A stretch of 64,000 nucleotides of DNA, from contig NZ_JAHWGP010000001.1 of assembly GCF_020873915.1 (NCBI RefSeq), positions 248,001-312,000 of the forward strand, read 5' to 3'. Made by a program: the position numbers and the translations under genes. This stretch comes from Streptomyces sp. DH5 (GTDB taxonomy: Bacteria; Actinomycetota; Actinomycetes; Streptomycetales; Streptomycetaceae). Shown here in pieces: positions 45,551-53,961 of this stretch (its first letter is position 1; every line of letters starts with the position of its first letter). Below the pieces are notes generated by a model. The model was not told where the DNA came from. It searched no databases and was given only the letters and a program-made list of their open reading frames with translations.

Positions 45551-46954
45551 TCACCGGTTCTCGGCGCGCACCCGCCCCGACCGGACGGCGGCGCCCAGCG
45601 CCTCGAAGTCCCGCTGGTTGAGGTCCGCGTAGTCCTGGGCGAACCCGGTGAGCGCCCGGTCGAAGCGGTCGCCGCGGCCCAGGTAGGCGGCGATGGCGAC
45701 GGGATCACCGGAGCGGGCGTGGGCGCGCGCCAGGCTGGCCCCGCACAGCCGCGCGAACAGCCCCATCAGCGCCGGGGTCATGGTCTCCGGGCGGGCGATG
45801 CCCTTCCAGTCGCGCAACTGCCGTACGTAGAAGTCCCGGGGCCTGCCGTCGAGGCCCACGGCGTGCGTCCAGCCGAGCAGGATGTCGCTGGTCGTCTGGA
45901 TCAGCCGTTGCCCCGCCACCACACGGCGGCCCTGGTTGTCGTGGCGTTCGCCGGCAATATGCGGGGCGAGCACCGACTCCTGCGCCTCCTTGGCCTGCAA
46001 CAGCAGGGGATCGTCGTCGTCCCTGCCGAGCAGGAGCACGATCCAGCAGCGGGTGCCGACACTGCCGACGCCCACCACCTTCCGGGCGACGTCGACCAGG
46101 TGGTAGCGCCCCAGCAGGTGCCGGCGCTCCGAGGACAGCGAGCGCGCGTAGCCGTCGAGGACCTCGCGCAGCGCCTTCTCCTCCGCGGCGGGGCCGTCCA
46201 GCAGGTCCCGCAGCGGGGTGATCAACGGCGGGTCGGCGGCGATGCGCCGTCCCCCGGCCGTGGCGCGGGTGAGCTTCTCGAAGGCCTGGAGGTGGGTGCG
46301 GGTGCGGGCCTTGCCGGTCGCCTCGGCGGTACGGCGCCGGGTCGCGCGGTCCATCGACGAGGCCATGAGCTCCCGCAGCCGGTCGGCGTCGTCCTGCGCG
46401 TACCAGATGTCGAGGGTGCGCATCCCGGCGAACTCCCGCATGCGCCGCCGGTACGCCTCCACGCAGGCGCGTACCGCGTCGTTCTGCGCCCCGGCCGGGA
46501 AGCCGTTGGCCCGCCCGGCGACGGCGATGCTCGCCGCCAGCCGCTTGACGTCCCACTCGAAGGGGCCCGCGTGGGTCTCGTCGAAGTCGTTGATGTCGAA
46601 GACGAGGTGGCGCTCCGGGGAGGCCAGCAGCCGGAAGTTGAGCAGATGGGCGTCACCGCACAGCTGCACCGTCAGACCGGTGTGGGGGAGCGGGCCGAGA
46701 TCCGCCGCCATGATGGCCGCCGCCCCCCGGTAGAAGCGGAACGGGGACTCCAGCATCCGGCCGTGCCGGACCGGCACCAGCTCCGGCAGCCGGGTCGCGG
46801 ACTGCCGCTCGATCACGTCGACGGGGTCCGGCCGGCCCGGGGCGGCCTCGAACGGGCCGTGGGACGAGCGGGGGACGCGCTTGCGCGCGTTCCTGCCGTG
46901 CGCGGCACGCTCGGCCGGGGACGGGAAGGCGTGGTACGGACTCGGTACGGTCAT
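45551..46954 (-). CDS. DUF2252-family protein
   Basis: 467-residue member of DUF2252, a kinase-fold-like family. Characteristic segments: LCGDAHLLNFRLLASPERHLVFDINDFDET (in parts: CGDAHLLNF and FDINDFDET, the catalytic-loop-like and metal-loop-like motifs), FEWDVKRLAAS, and VVGVGSVGTRCWIVLL. Start ATG at 46954 (MTVPSPYHAFPSP) fits family N-termini. Physiological role unknown. Confidence 0.82.
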   Translation of the reverse strand: MTVPSPYHAFPSPAERAAHGRNARKRVPRSSHGPFEAAPGRPDPVDVIERQSATRLPELVPVRHGRMLESPFRFYRGAAAIMAADLGPLPHTGLTVQLCGDAHLLNFRLLASPERHLVFDINDFDETHAGPFEWDVKRLAASIAVAGRANGFPAGAQNDAVRACVEAYRRRMREFAGMRTLDIWYAQDDADRLRELMASSMDRATRRRTAEATGKARTRTHLQAFEKLTRATAGGRRIAADPPLITPLRDLLDGPAAEEKALREVLDGYARSLSSERRHLLGRYHLVDVARKVVGVGSVGTRCWIVLLLGRDDDDPLLLQAKEAQESVLAPHIAGERHDNQGRRVVAGQRLIQTTSDILLGWTHAVGLDGRPRDFYVRQLRDWKGIARPETMTPALMGLFARLCGASLARAHARSGDPVAIAAYLGRGDRFDRALTGFAQDYADLNQRDFEALGAAVRSGRVRAENR

Positions 46955-47119
46955 CGCTGTCTCCCGCCTGCACCGCGAACCGCGCACGACGACTGCTCGC
47001 CGCCATCCCATCGTCCCCCCGCCCCGGCGGGATCACCCGTCGAGGGTGACCTCGCGGGGGCACCCGGACGGAAGGCTGGTGGTGCGCCCGCTGGGCGCCC
47101 CTGCCAGGGAGGAGGAGTC

Positions 47120-47761
47120 ATGTCCGTGACACGCGGTACGGCTCCCGGAGCCGGCCCGGAGCCCCTGACCGGCGGCCCCGCCGGGATCCTGGCGGCACTC
47201 GGACGCTCCTGGCGGTGGATCCTCGCCTCCGCGGTCGCCACCCTGGTACCGGGCGTCATCGTGCTGGTGTGGCCGGACACCACGCTGCACGTCCTCGCCG
47301 TGCTCATCGGCCTGTACCTGCTGGTGACGGGAGTCATCCGGTTCGTCGGCGTCTTCGGCCGCGAGGAGCAGGGCGAACGGCTGCCAGGGCTCCTCCTCGC
47401 CGTGCTGTTCGTGCTGGCCGGGGTGCTGTGCCTGCGCAACCCGCTGCAGACCGTCGCCGCCCTCTCCCTGATCGTCGGGGCGGTCTGGCTGGTGTCGGGG
47501 ATGCTCACCCTCTTCACCGCCCTCGCCTCGCGCGACCTGCCGCACCGCGGTGTCGTCGTCGGCGCCGCGCTGCTCGCCGTGGTGGCGGGCATCACCGTCC
47601 TGGCCCTGCCCGCCGAATCGGCCCGGGCACTGACCCGGCTCCTGGGCGTGTGGCTCGTCCTCCTCGGACTGGTCGAGGCGGCCGTCGCCGTCGCCTGGCG
47701 TTCCGCCCTGTCCCGGGCCGGCGTCACGGGCACGGTCCGCGGCCCCGCCCGGACCGGCTGA
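47120..47761 (+). CDS. HdeD-family (DUF308) membrane protein
   Basis: 213 aa with six hydrophobic segments, for example WILASAVATLVPGVIVLVW and LGVWLVLLGLVEAAVAVAW, of the HdeD/DUF308 acid-resistance family. ATG preceded by GGAGGAG. Likely in one + strand run with the SHOCT and DUF7144-like genes downstream. Confidence 0.82.
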   Translation: MSVTRGTAPGAGPEPLTGGPAGILAALGRSWRWILASAVATLVPGVIVLVWPDTTLHVLAVLIGLYLLVTGVIRFVGVFGREEQGERLPGLLLAVLFVLAGVLCLRNPLQTVAALSLIVGAVWLVSGMLTLFTALASRDLPHRGVVVGAALLAVVAGITVLALPAESARALTRLLGVWLVLLGLVEAAVAVAWRSALSRAGVTGTVRGPARTG

Positions 47762-47887
47762 ACCCCGCTCCCCCCACCCGGCGCGGTTCACCCGCCCCGG
47801 GTGAGGCGGCGTCACCCCTGCCGCGCACACCCTGAAGTCGGTACACGACGCGACGTCGGGCGCGGACGGCCCGGAACGGAGGACGAG

Positions 47888-48358
47888 ATGAGTGGCGCGA
47901 CCTACCTCGCGTACGACTTTCCCCTGCTGAGCGCCTTCTGGACGCTGCTGGTGTTCTTCCTGTGGATCATGTGGTTCATCCTGCTCTTCCGGGTCGTCAT
48001 GGACATCTTCCGTGACGACGACCTGAGCGGCTGGGCCAAGGCCGGCTGGCTGGCGTTCACGATCGTCCTGCCCTTCCTGGGCGTCCTCGTCTACGTGATC
48101 GCCCGCGGCAAGAACATGGGCCGCCGGGAGATCGCGCAGGCGCGCGCCCAGCAGGACGCGCTGGACAGCTACGTCCGGGAGACCGCCAGGGGCGCGGGCG
48201 GACGTTCCAGCAGCGTCGACGAGCTCGCCCGGCTCTCCGAGATCAAGGCCCGCGGCGACATCTCGGACGACGAGTTCCGCAGGGCGAAGGAGCTGGTCCT
48301 GAGCGGCCACGGCCCGGCGGAGCACTCGAAGCCGTTCGCCTCGTCCTCGGGGCGCTGA
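47888..48358 (+). CDS. SHOCT-domain membrane protein
   Basis: 156 aa. Two N-terminal hydrophobic helices (about residues 15-40 and 52-75, including WTLLVFFLWIMWFILLFRVV), a PLDc_N-like WAKAGWLAFTIVLPFLGVLVY segment, and a C-terminal SHOCT motif LARLSEIKARGDISDDEFRRAK. GGACGAG precedes the ATG. SHOCT proteins are often envelope-stress associated; no specific function known. Confidence 0.8.
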   Translation: MSGATYLAYDFPLLSAFWTLLVFFLWIMWFILLFRVVMDIFRDDDLSGWAKAGWLAFTIVLPFLGVLVYVIARGKNMGRREIAQARAQQDALDSYVRETARGAGGRSSSVDELARLSEIKARGDISDDEFRRAKELVLSGHGPAEHSKPFASSSGR

Positions 48359-48432
48359 CCACGCGCTGACCACACGAACGGAGTCGAGCGCGGGAACCGA
48401 GCCGACCGTACGAACCGAATCGAGGCAACCGC

Positions 48433-48873
48433 ATGGCAGCCACACACCCGACACACGGCGCGACCGGCACCCGGACGCCGTCGGCGAAGCGGCAGTGGGC
48501 CGAGGGCCTGACGGTCTTCGCCGCCGTCTCCCTCATGATCGTGGGAGTGCTCGACGTCCTCCGGGGCATCATGGGCATCGCCGAGGACGACGTCTTCGTG
48601 TCGACGCAGAACTACGTCTTCGAGTTCGACCTCACCGCCTGGGGCTGGACCCACCTGGTGCTCGGCGCGCTCGCGGTGCTCGTCAGCCTCGGCCTGGTAC
48701 GGGGAGCGATGTGGGCCCGTGTCGCCGGAGTGACGATCGCCGGTCTCCTCGTCATCGCCAACTTCCTGTCCCTGCCGTACTACCCGGTCTGGTCCGTGGT
48801 GATGATCGCCTTCTCCGGGTTCATCATCTGGGCGCTGTGCGTGTCGCCCTCGCATTCCCGATCCGAGCGCTGA
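48433..48873 (+). CDS. DUF7144-like four-helix membrane protein
   Basis: 146 aa with four predicted membrane helices (around VFAAVSLMIVGVLDVLRGI, HLVLGALAVLVSLGL and later), typical of Streptomyces DUF7144 proteins. The upstream run of small membrane genes suggests a shared envelope-related transcript. No catalytic residues. Confidence 0.75.
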   Translation: MAATHPTHGATGTRTPSAKRQWAEGLTVFAAVSLMIVGVLDVLRGIMGIAEDDVFVSTQNYVFEFDLTAWGWTHLVLGALAVLVSLGLVRGAMWARVAGVTIAGLLVIANFLSLPYYPVWSVVMIAFSGFIIWALCVSPSHSRSER

Positions 48874-48883
48874 CGACGGCGCC

Positions 48884-50350
48884 ATGACGCGGACCGTCGC
48901 CCGCACCGACGTGGCGCGGGCGCGGCTGGCGCTGCTCGCCCTCGCGGCCGCCGTGCTGGTCCCGCTCGTCGCCGCCGGTCTGCGCGGTGTGCTCTGGGCG
49001 CTCCTCGGCCTCGCCGGACTGGCCGTGGCGGCCGTGGGGTTGTGGTGGACGCTCGCCCGCACCGGGGTGGTGCGGATCGTCGGCGCGGTGCTGTGCGGGG
49101 CCGCGCCACTGACGGTCCTGGCGCTGTACGCCTCCGGAGGGATGCTGGGACCGGCCGCGCTGTCCCTGGCCCTGTGGGTGCTCGCCGTCGGCGCGGCGCG
49201 CCCGGCAGCGGGGCCCGCGCCCGCCGCGCCGGTGCCCGCCCCGCCGCCGGCCCGCCCCTGGGCCGTGATGAATCCGCGCTCGGGCGGAGGCAAGGTCGAC
49301 CGCTTCCGGCTGGCGGAGCGGGCGCGTACGGCGGGCGTCCGGGTGGTGCTGCTCGGCGCCGGACACCAGGACGTGGCCGCCCTCGCCGAGGACGCCGTCC
49401 GCGACGGGGCGGACCTGCTGGCGGTGGCCGGCGGGGACGGCACGCAGGCGCTGGTGGCCGAGGTGGCCGCCCGGCACGGCCTGCCGTTCCTGGTGATCCC
49501 GGCCGGCACCCGCAACCACTTCGCCCTCGACCTGGGGCTCGACCGGAACGATCCGTCGAAGGCCCTCGACGCCCTCACGGACGGCGTCGACATCCACGTC
49601 GACCTCGGCTTCGCCGCCGGGCGGGTGTTCGTCAACAACGCCTCGTTCGGCACGTACGCGGCCGTCGTGGCGGAGCCCGCCTACCGGGACGACAAGACCC
49701 GGACCGCCCTCCGGGCGCTGCCCGGGCTGCTGTCCGGCCCGTCGGCGCACCGGCTGCGGATGAGGGCCGACGGCAGCCTGGCGGAACGGTTGCAGGCCGT
49801 GCTGGTCAGCAACAATCCCTACCTGCGGGCGGTCGACGCGGCCCGGCCGGGGCGCCGGGAGCGGCTGGACTCCGGACGGCTCGGCGTGCTGGCGGTGCGG
49901 GTGGAGGGCGCGGTACGGGCCGCGGGCATGGCGCGCGGCCCGCGGGCGGCCGGACTGCTGCGGCTGACCGCCGAGGAGGTGGCCGTCGAGGCGGACGTGC
50001 CGACCGTCCCGGCCGGCGTCGACGGGGAGCACGTGCAGCTGCCGGCCCCCGTGGTGTGCCGGATCGCCCCCGGAGCGCTCCGCGTGCGCGTTCCGCGCGC
50101 GGCGGTGCGTGGGCGGCGGCGGAGCGGGGCACCCGACTGGCTGCGGGTGACCGCGCTTGCGCTGGGACGGCGGGAGGACGGTCCGGGACACGACGGTCGC
50201 GCGAGCGACCGGGAAGGCGGTGGACATGTGCCGTTGGCTCGCCTATTCGGGCACTCCGGTCATGCTCGACACCATCCTCTACAAGCCGGCCCACTCGCTG
50301 ATCGACCAGAGCCTGCACGCGAAGATGGGCGTCGAGACGACCAACGGTGA
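48884..50350 (+). CDS. lipid kinase (diacylglycerol-kinase catalytic domain)
   Basis: 488 aa. Three hydrophobic N-terminal segments, then a DAGK catalytic domain: AVMNPRSGGGKVDRFRL, the GGDGTQA nucleotide motif, and IPAGTRNHFALDLGLDR. Predicted substrate is diacylglycerol or a related lipid. The last about 40 codons are Arg/Gly/His-rich, not family-like, and overlap the next gene out of frame by 125 bp (50226-50350). Either the tail is real or a shift after about 50150 hides an earlier stop. Confidence 0.78.
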   Translation: MTRTVARTDVARARLALLALAAAVLVPLVAAGLRGVLWALLGLAGLAVAAVGLWWTLARTGVVRIVGAVLCGAAPLTVLALYASGGMLGPAALSLALWVLAVGAARPAAGPAPAAPVPAPPPARPWAVMNPRSGGGKVDRFRLAERARTAGVRVVLLGAGHQDVAALAEDAVRDGADLLAVAGGDGTQALVAEVAARHGLPFLVIPAGTRNHFALDLGLDRNDPSKALDALTDGVDIHVDLGFAAGRVFVNNASFGTYAAVVAEPAYRDDKTRTALRALPGLLSGPSAHRLRMRADGSLAERLQAVLVSNNPYLRAVDAARPGRRERLDSGRLGVLAVRVEGAVRAAGMARGPRAAGLLRLTAEEVAVEADVPTVPAGVDGEHVQLPAPVVCRIAPGALRVRVPRAAVRGRRRSGAPDWLRVTALALGRREDGPGHDGRASDREGGGHVPLARLFGHSGHARHHPLQAGPLADRPEPAREDGRRDDQR

Positions 50351-51059
50351 CGGGTTCGGCGTCGGCTGGTACGGGCCGGACAGCGGCAGTCCCGCGGTCG
50401 TCCGCGACATCGGGCCCGCCTGGAGCGACCGCAACCTGCGCGAGATCGCCCGGCACGTCGTCTCGCCGCTGTTCTTCGGCCACATCCGGGCCTCCACGGG
50501 GACGGCCGTGCAGCAGACCAACTGCCATCCGTTCCGCCACGGCCCCTGGATGTGGATGCACAACGGCGCGATCGAGGGCTTCCACCTCATACGGCGCGAC
50601 CTCGCGATGTCCGTCGACCCGGGGCTGTTCGCCGACATCGAGGGGTCCACGGACTCCGAGATGATGTTCTACCTGGCGCTCACCCTCGGCCTGGAGGATG
50701 ATCCGCCCGCCGCCGTCGCCCGGATGGCCGGCCTGGTGGAACGCACCGGGCACGCGCACGGCGTGGAGCACCCCCTTCAGATGACGGTCGCGGTGACCGA
50801 CGGCGTGCGGCTGTGGGCGTTCCGGTACTCCAGCCAGAAGCGGTCCCGCTCGCTCTTCTACAGCACCCGCGTGGAGACCCTGCGCTCCCTCCACCCGGAC
50901 CTGGCCTTCCTGCGCGGTGTCTCCGAGGACACCCGCCTCATCGTCTCGGAACCCCTGGGAGACCTCCCCGGCGCCTGGAACGCCGTCCCGGAGGGGGCGT
51001 ACGGCGTCGTCCAGCCGGAGGGCGACAGGATGGCCGACTTCACGCCGCAGGCCGCCTGA
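50226..51059 (+). CDS. class II glutamine amidotransferase
   Basis: 277 aa. ATG at 50226 exposes an N-terminal Cys2 nucleophile (MCRWLAYSG), the hallmark of YafJ/EgtC-type Ntn amidotransferases. Supporting segments: NGDGFGVGWYG, GHIRASTGTAVQQTNCHPF, and WMWMHNGAIEGF. Hydrolyses a gamma-glutamyl amide; specific partner unknown. Its start lies inside the 3' end of the lipid kinase frame. Confidence 0.87.
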   Translation: MCRWLAYSGTPVMLDTILYKPAHSLIDQSLHAKMGVETTNGDGFGVGWYGPDSGSPAVVRDIGPAWSDRNLREIARHVVSPLFFGHIRASTGTAVQQTNCHPFRHGPWMWMHNGAIEGFHLIRRDLAMSVDPGLFADIEGSTDSEMMFYLALTLGLEDDPPAAVARMAGLVERTGHAHGVEHPLQMTVAVTDGVRLWAFRYSSQKRSRSLFYSTRVETLRSLHPDLAFLRGVSEDTRLIVSEPLGDLPGAWNAVPEGAYGVVQPEGDRMADFTPQAA

Positions 51060-51170
51060 GGACGCGCCCCCGCCGCACCGGCGGACCGACGGCCCCGCAC
51101 GAGAGGGCCGGCAGCACGGGTGGACGGCGGCCCCCTCGTTCGCGTCCGCCCACCGCGTCCAAGGAGTGTC

Positions 51171-51509
51171 ATGGGCATCAGCGACGTCGGCTCGCACGAG
51201 CACCGGACGCGGATCCTGACCGTCCTCGGCGCGCACGGCGATCTCGCCGCTCGGCTTCTCCTGCCGGGGCCCGGCGGGCTGGTCGCCGCCTCCTTGGAGG
51301 GCGGGAAGCCCCTCTCGGTGCGCGACGACATGTCGGTGGAGTCCTGGCGCATCGTCGAATTTGCGCTGGACGCGTGGCACGACGGCCGGGTCCCGCTCGA
51401 GGAGTGCCGGGCAGGGAGCGCCGGTCCGGCGGCATGGAAGGAAGGCAAGACGCCGATGAGCGGGGACCGGCTTGAACGAGCCCCGGGGAAGGTCACTCGA
51501 CCCGGGTGA
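51171..51509 (+). CDS. hypothetical protein
   Basis: 112 aa, ATG at 51171 preceded by AAGGAG. Recognised only as a small conserved-type protein: MGISDVGSHEHRTR, VLGAHGDLAARLLLPGPGGL, WRIVEFALDAWHDG. Overlaps the convergent phosphatase by 17 bp. No function suggested. Confidence 0.55.
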   Translation: MGISDVGSHEHRTRILTVLGAHGDLAARLLLPGPGGLVAASLEGGKPLSVRDDMSVESWRIVEFALDAWHDGRVPLEECRAGSAGPAAWKEGKTPMSGDRLERAPGKVTRPG

Positions 51510-52572
51510 CGGCGAGGAGCGCCGCGTCGTCGTGGAAACGCCCGCCGGTGTGCCGCAGGGCGGCGGTGAGGAGGGTGTCGAGCACCGTCTCCGGATCCGA
51601 CGGGAGGGGCCGGGCGAGCACCGGTGCCGGATCGAAGAAGACGCCCTCCTCGTCGCGGGCCTCGTCGATGCCGTCGGTGAACAGCACCACGGTGGCGCCG
51701 ACGGGCAGGCCGAAGACGTCGACCGGAACGCCTTCGCCGCCGAGGGCGCCCAGGCCCAGGGGCAGTGACGGCGCGGCCGGCTCCAGCGCGTGCACCGCGC
51801 CGTCGTGGACCAGCAGCGGCGGCTCGTGGCCGCGATTGGCGACCCGCAGTTCGGACCGGCCCGGGGGAAGCTCGGCGACGACGGCGGTGGCGAACGCCTC
51901 GGCCTCCGCCCCGGTCGCCCGCGCGGCGCCCTCCTGGATGCGGTTCTCCAACTGCCGGACGACCCCCGCCAGATCCGGCTGGTGATCGCAGGCCTCGCGG
52001 AAGGCGCCGAGCAGGGTGTTGACCGTACGGACCGCCCGCAGTCCCTTGCCGCGCACGTCGGCGAGGAGGAACCGCACGCCGTGCGGCGTCTCGTGGACCG
52101 CGAAGAGGTCCCCTCCGATGGCGGCCTCCGCGTGGGCGACCTCGTACCGGGAGGCCACGGCCAGCCGCCCCACCCGCCGGGGCAGTTCCGGGAGGACCGC
52201 GCGCTGCACCTCGGCTGCCACCTCGCGGCTCGTCCTCAGCTGTCGCCGGTCGCGTGTCAGCAGCACGTTGAACACCGCCGCGACGACGGTGAGGAGGATC
52301 AGGCTGGTGAACGGGACGAGGTCGAACCGGGTCGGCTCCCTCTCGACGTCGACCAGGACCAGCCCCGCGAGGTTCGCCGCCACTCCGGTGGCGATCGTCC
52401 CGCGTAGGGAGAGCAGGGGCGCGGCCACTCCGGGGGAGGCCGCGAGCAGGGGGAATACGTTGACGCTCGTGGGGATGAGGAAGTCGATGACGACCGCGCA
52501 CGCGATCACCGCGGCGGGCAGCCACCGCAGCCGTCGCCGTCGCTCTTCCCCGTGCCTGAGGCGGTCGGGCAT
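51493..52572 (-). CDS. SpoIIE-type PP2C phosphatase, membrane anchored
   Basis: 359 aa. Three N-terminal hydrophobic segments (VIACAVVIDFLIP, GVAANLAGLVLVDV, LILLTVVAAVFNVLL) followed by a cytoplasmic SpoIIE-type PP2C domain: IGGDLFAVHETPHGVRFLLADVRGKG (in parts), LFTDGIDEARDEEG, and the metal site HDDAALLAV. A second phosphatase of this class in the window, without PAS domains. Confidence 0.85.
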   Translation of the reverse strand: MPDRLRHGEERRRRLRWLPAAVIACAVVIDFLIPTSVNVFPLLAASPGVAAPLLSLRGTIATGVAANLAGLVLVDVEREPTRFDLVPFTSLILLTVVAAVFNVLLTRDRRQLRTSREVAAEVQRAVLPELPRRVGRLAVASRYEVAHAEAAIGGDLFAVHETPHGVRFLLADVRGKGLRAVRTVNTLLGAFREACDHQPDLAGVVRQLENRIQEGAARATGAEAEAFATAVVAELPPGRSELRVANRGHEPPLLVHDGAVHALEPAAPSLPLGLGALGGEGVPVDVFGLPVGATVVLFTDGIDEARDEEGVFFDPAPVLARPLPSDPETVLDTLLTAALRHTGGRFHDDAALLAVTRVE

Positions 52573-52601
52573 CTCATGTCCCTGGGTCGGCTGGGAGGGG
52601 G

Positions 52602-53153
52602 CTACCGCGAAGCCGCGGACGGCTCCAGGTCGCGCAGCGCGTCCACGACGCGGTCGGTGATCTCTTCCGGGTGCCCGACACGTCCGCCGTGACCCCCGCC
52701 TCGTCCGGCTCCAGTGGCTGGAGCCCGGCCGGCTGGGAGTCCAGCAGCTCCCGGTGCATGAAGTGCCCCTGCCGGCGCTTCAGCCGCTCCTCGATCAGCT
52801 CGCGGTCGCCCGTGAGGTGCGCGAAGACGACCACGGGAGCCGCCGTCCGCCCCCGGCCGCGGTACGTCCTGCGCAGCGCGGAACCGCTGATCGCCCCGCC
52901 GGGTCCGGTCCCGCTTGCGCGCCCACTCCCCGATCGTGTCCAGCCAGGGCTCCCGGCCGGCGCCCGGGAGCGGCACACCGGAGGACGTCTTGGCGACGGC
53001 CGCCCGCGAGCGGAAGCCGTCGCCCTCGGCGTACGGAACACCGAGCCGGGCCGCCGGCAGGACACCGATGGTGGTCTTGCCGGTGCCGGTGCCGGTGCCG
53101 GTGACGCCCACGACGCCCACGGCCTGAGGACCGTTCCCACTTCCCTGTGCCAT
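52602..53153 (-). pseudogene. gntK: gluconokinase gene with two frameshifts
   Basis: Thermoresistant-gluconokinase family, broken. One frame gives LGVPYAEGDGF and EPWLDTIGEWARK (matching GntK); the next frame carries ISGSALRRTYRGR, HLTGDRELIEERL and RQGHFMHRELLDSQ; the first frame resumes at PEEITDRVVDAL. Shifts are needed near 52895-52915 (in a GGGG run) and near 52669-52675 (in a CCC run). The P-loop is also altered: a (GCCGGT)4 repeat (53079-53102) makes GTGTGTGKTT, putting Thr where the first Walker A Gly should be. Confidence 0.75.
53079..53102. repeat. four copies of GCCGGT in the gntK P-loop
   Basis: Perfect hexanucleotide repeat (4 units) on the + strand, coding Thr-Gly repeats in the kinase P-loop. 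A two-unit expansion would explain the four extra residues relative to the family motif. Confidence 0.8.
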
Positions 53154-53303
53154 GGCGCGATCCTTTCAGGGAACGGGCGCGGCGGCAGACCGGGAGCGGC
53201 TCCCCGCGGGCACGGCGTACCGCCGGCCCGAGGGCCCTTGAACCCGCCCGTGGGAGCGGACGCTTCGGCCGCCACCGAAGCGTCCCGCTCCTGGCGTGAC
53301 CAC

Positions 53304-53751
53304 ATGAACGAGCGCACGCGGACCGGCACCCCCTCCGCGACCGTCACCGGCCTGGTCGACCACGTCCTCGCGCCGGCCGCCGCCCGGACCCGCTGGAACG
53401 GCGAACCCGTGCACGCCGGCGGCCGCCTCCACACCCCGCACAAGGCGATCCGTCGTGTCACCGGCCGTCTCGCGGAGATGGAGGCCCGCCTCGCCGGTGT
53501 ACAGCCGCAGCCCGACCACGGGCACGCCTCCACGATCACCACCGAGGCCGATCCCGCCCCTTCACCCCGCAGGACCTCGACGAGGCCCGCAGCCGCCCCA
53601 CCCGGCTCGCCCGCATCTGGGCCGCGCGCCTCGACGCGCTCACCGGCGAACAGCTCGACGACTCGCCCGGCGAGGGCTGGAGCTTCCGCGAACCCGCCCG
53701 CCAAGTCCACGAGTCCGTCTACTACGCCGACGCCGTGGGGACCTCTCGTGA
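53304..53751 (+). pseudogene. DinB-like gene with two frameshifts
   Basis: The start frame (ATG 53304) reads TVTGLVDHVLAPAAARTRWNGEP and HKAIRRVTGRLAEMEARLAG. A downshift near 53555 (in a CCCC run) is needed for FTPQDLDEARSR, LTGEQLDDSPGEGWSF and ESVYYADAVG, and a second near 53737 (in a GGGG run) for the terminal GDLS and stop at 53751. The combined product resembles DinB-like proteins of about 150 residues. Both breaks lie in homopolymers. Confidence 0.6.
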
Positions 53752-53910
53752 CCGTCTTCGCCGGTCTCCACCGCGCGGGCGACGCGGGCCACCGAAGGGT
53801 CGGGGGCCGGGGCGGAATCCACGGCTCGTCGCGGGGGCCGGGCGAGCCGCCGTGTCGGGGGCATGCGGCGCTCACCCACAGGTCGTTCAACGTTCATGCG
53901 GTTCCTTGAT

Positions 53911-53948
53911 CCTCGACGCCGCGGCGCGAACGCGCCGCGGCGTCGAGG
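53911..53948 (+). promoter_or_regulatory. 18-bp inverted repeat overlapping the PHP-gene ribosome binding site
   Basis: Perfect arms 53911-53928 and 53931-53948, separated by AA (in RNA the inner pairs would open to a small loop). The 3' arm contains the first four bases of the GAGGAGG ribosome binding site (53945-53951) for the ATG at 53962. It may terminate the upstream transcript, sequester the binding site, or both. Confidence 0.75.
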
Positions 53949-53961
53949 AGGCAGGCACATC

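Noticed and set aside
47788-47804. TCACCC/GGGTGA hairpin after the HdeD gene
   Set aside because: Only 6-bp arms and no T-run; too weak to call a terminator.
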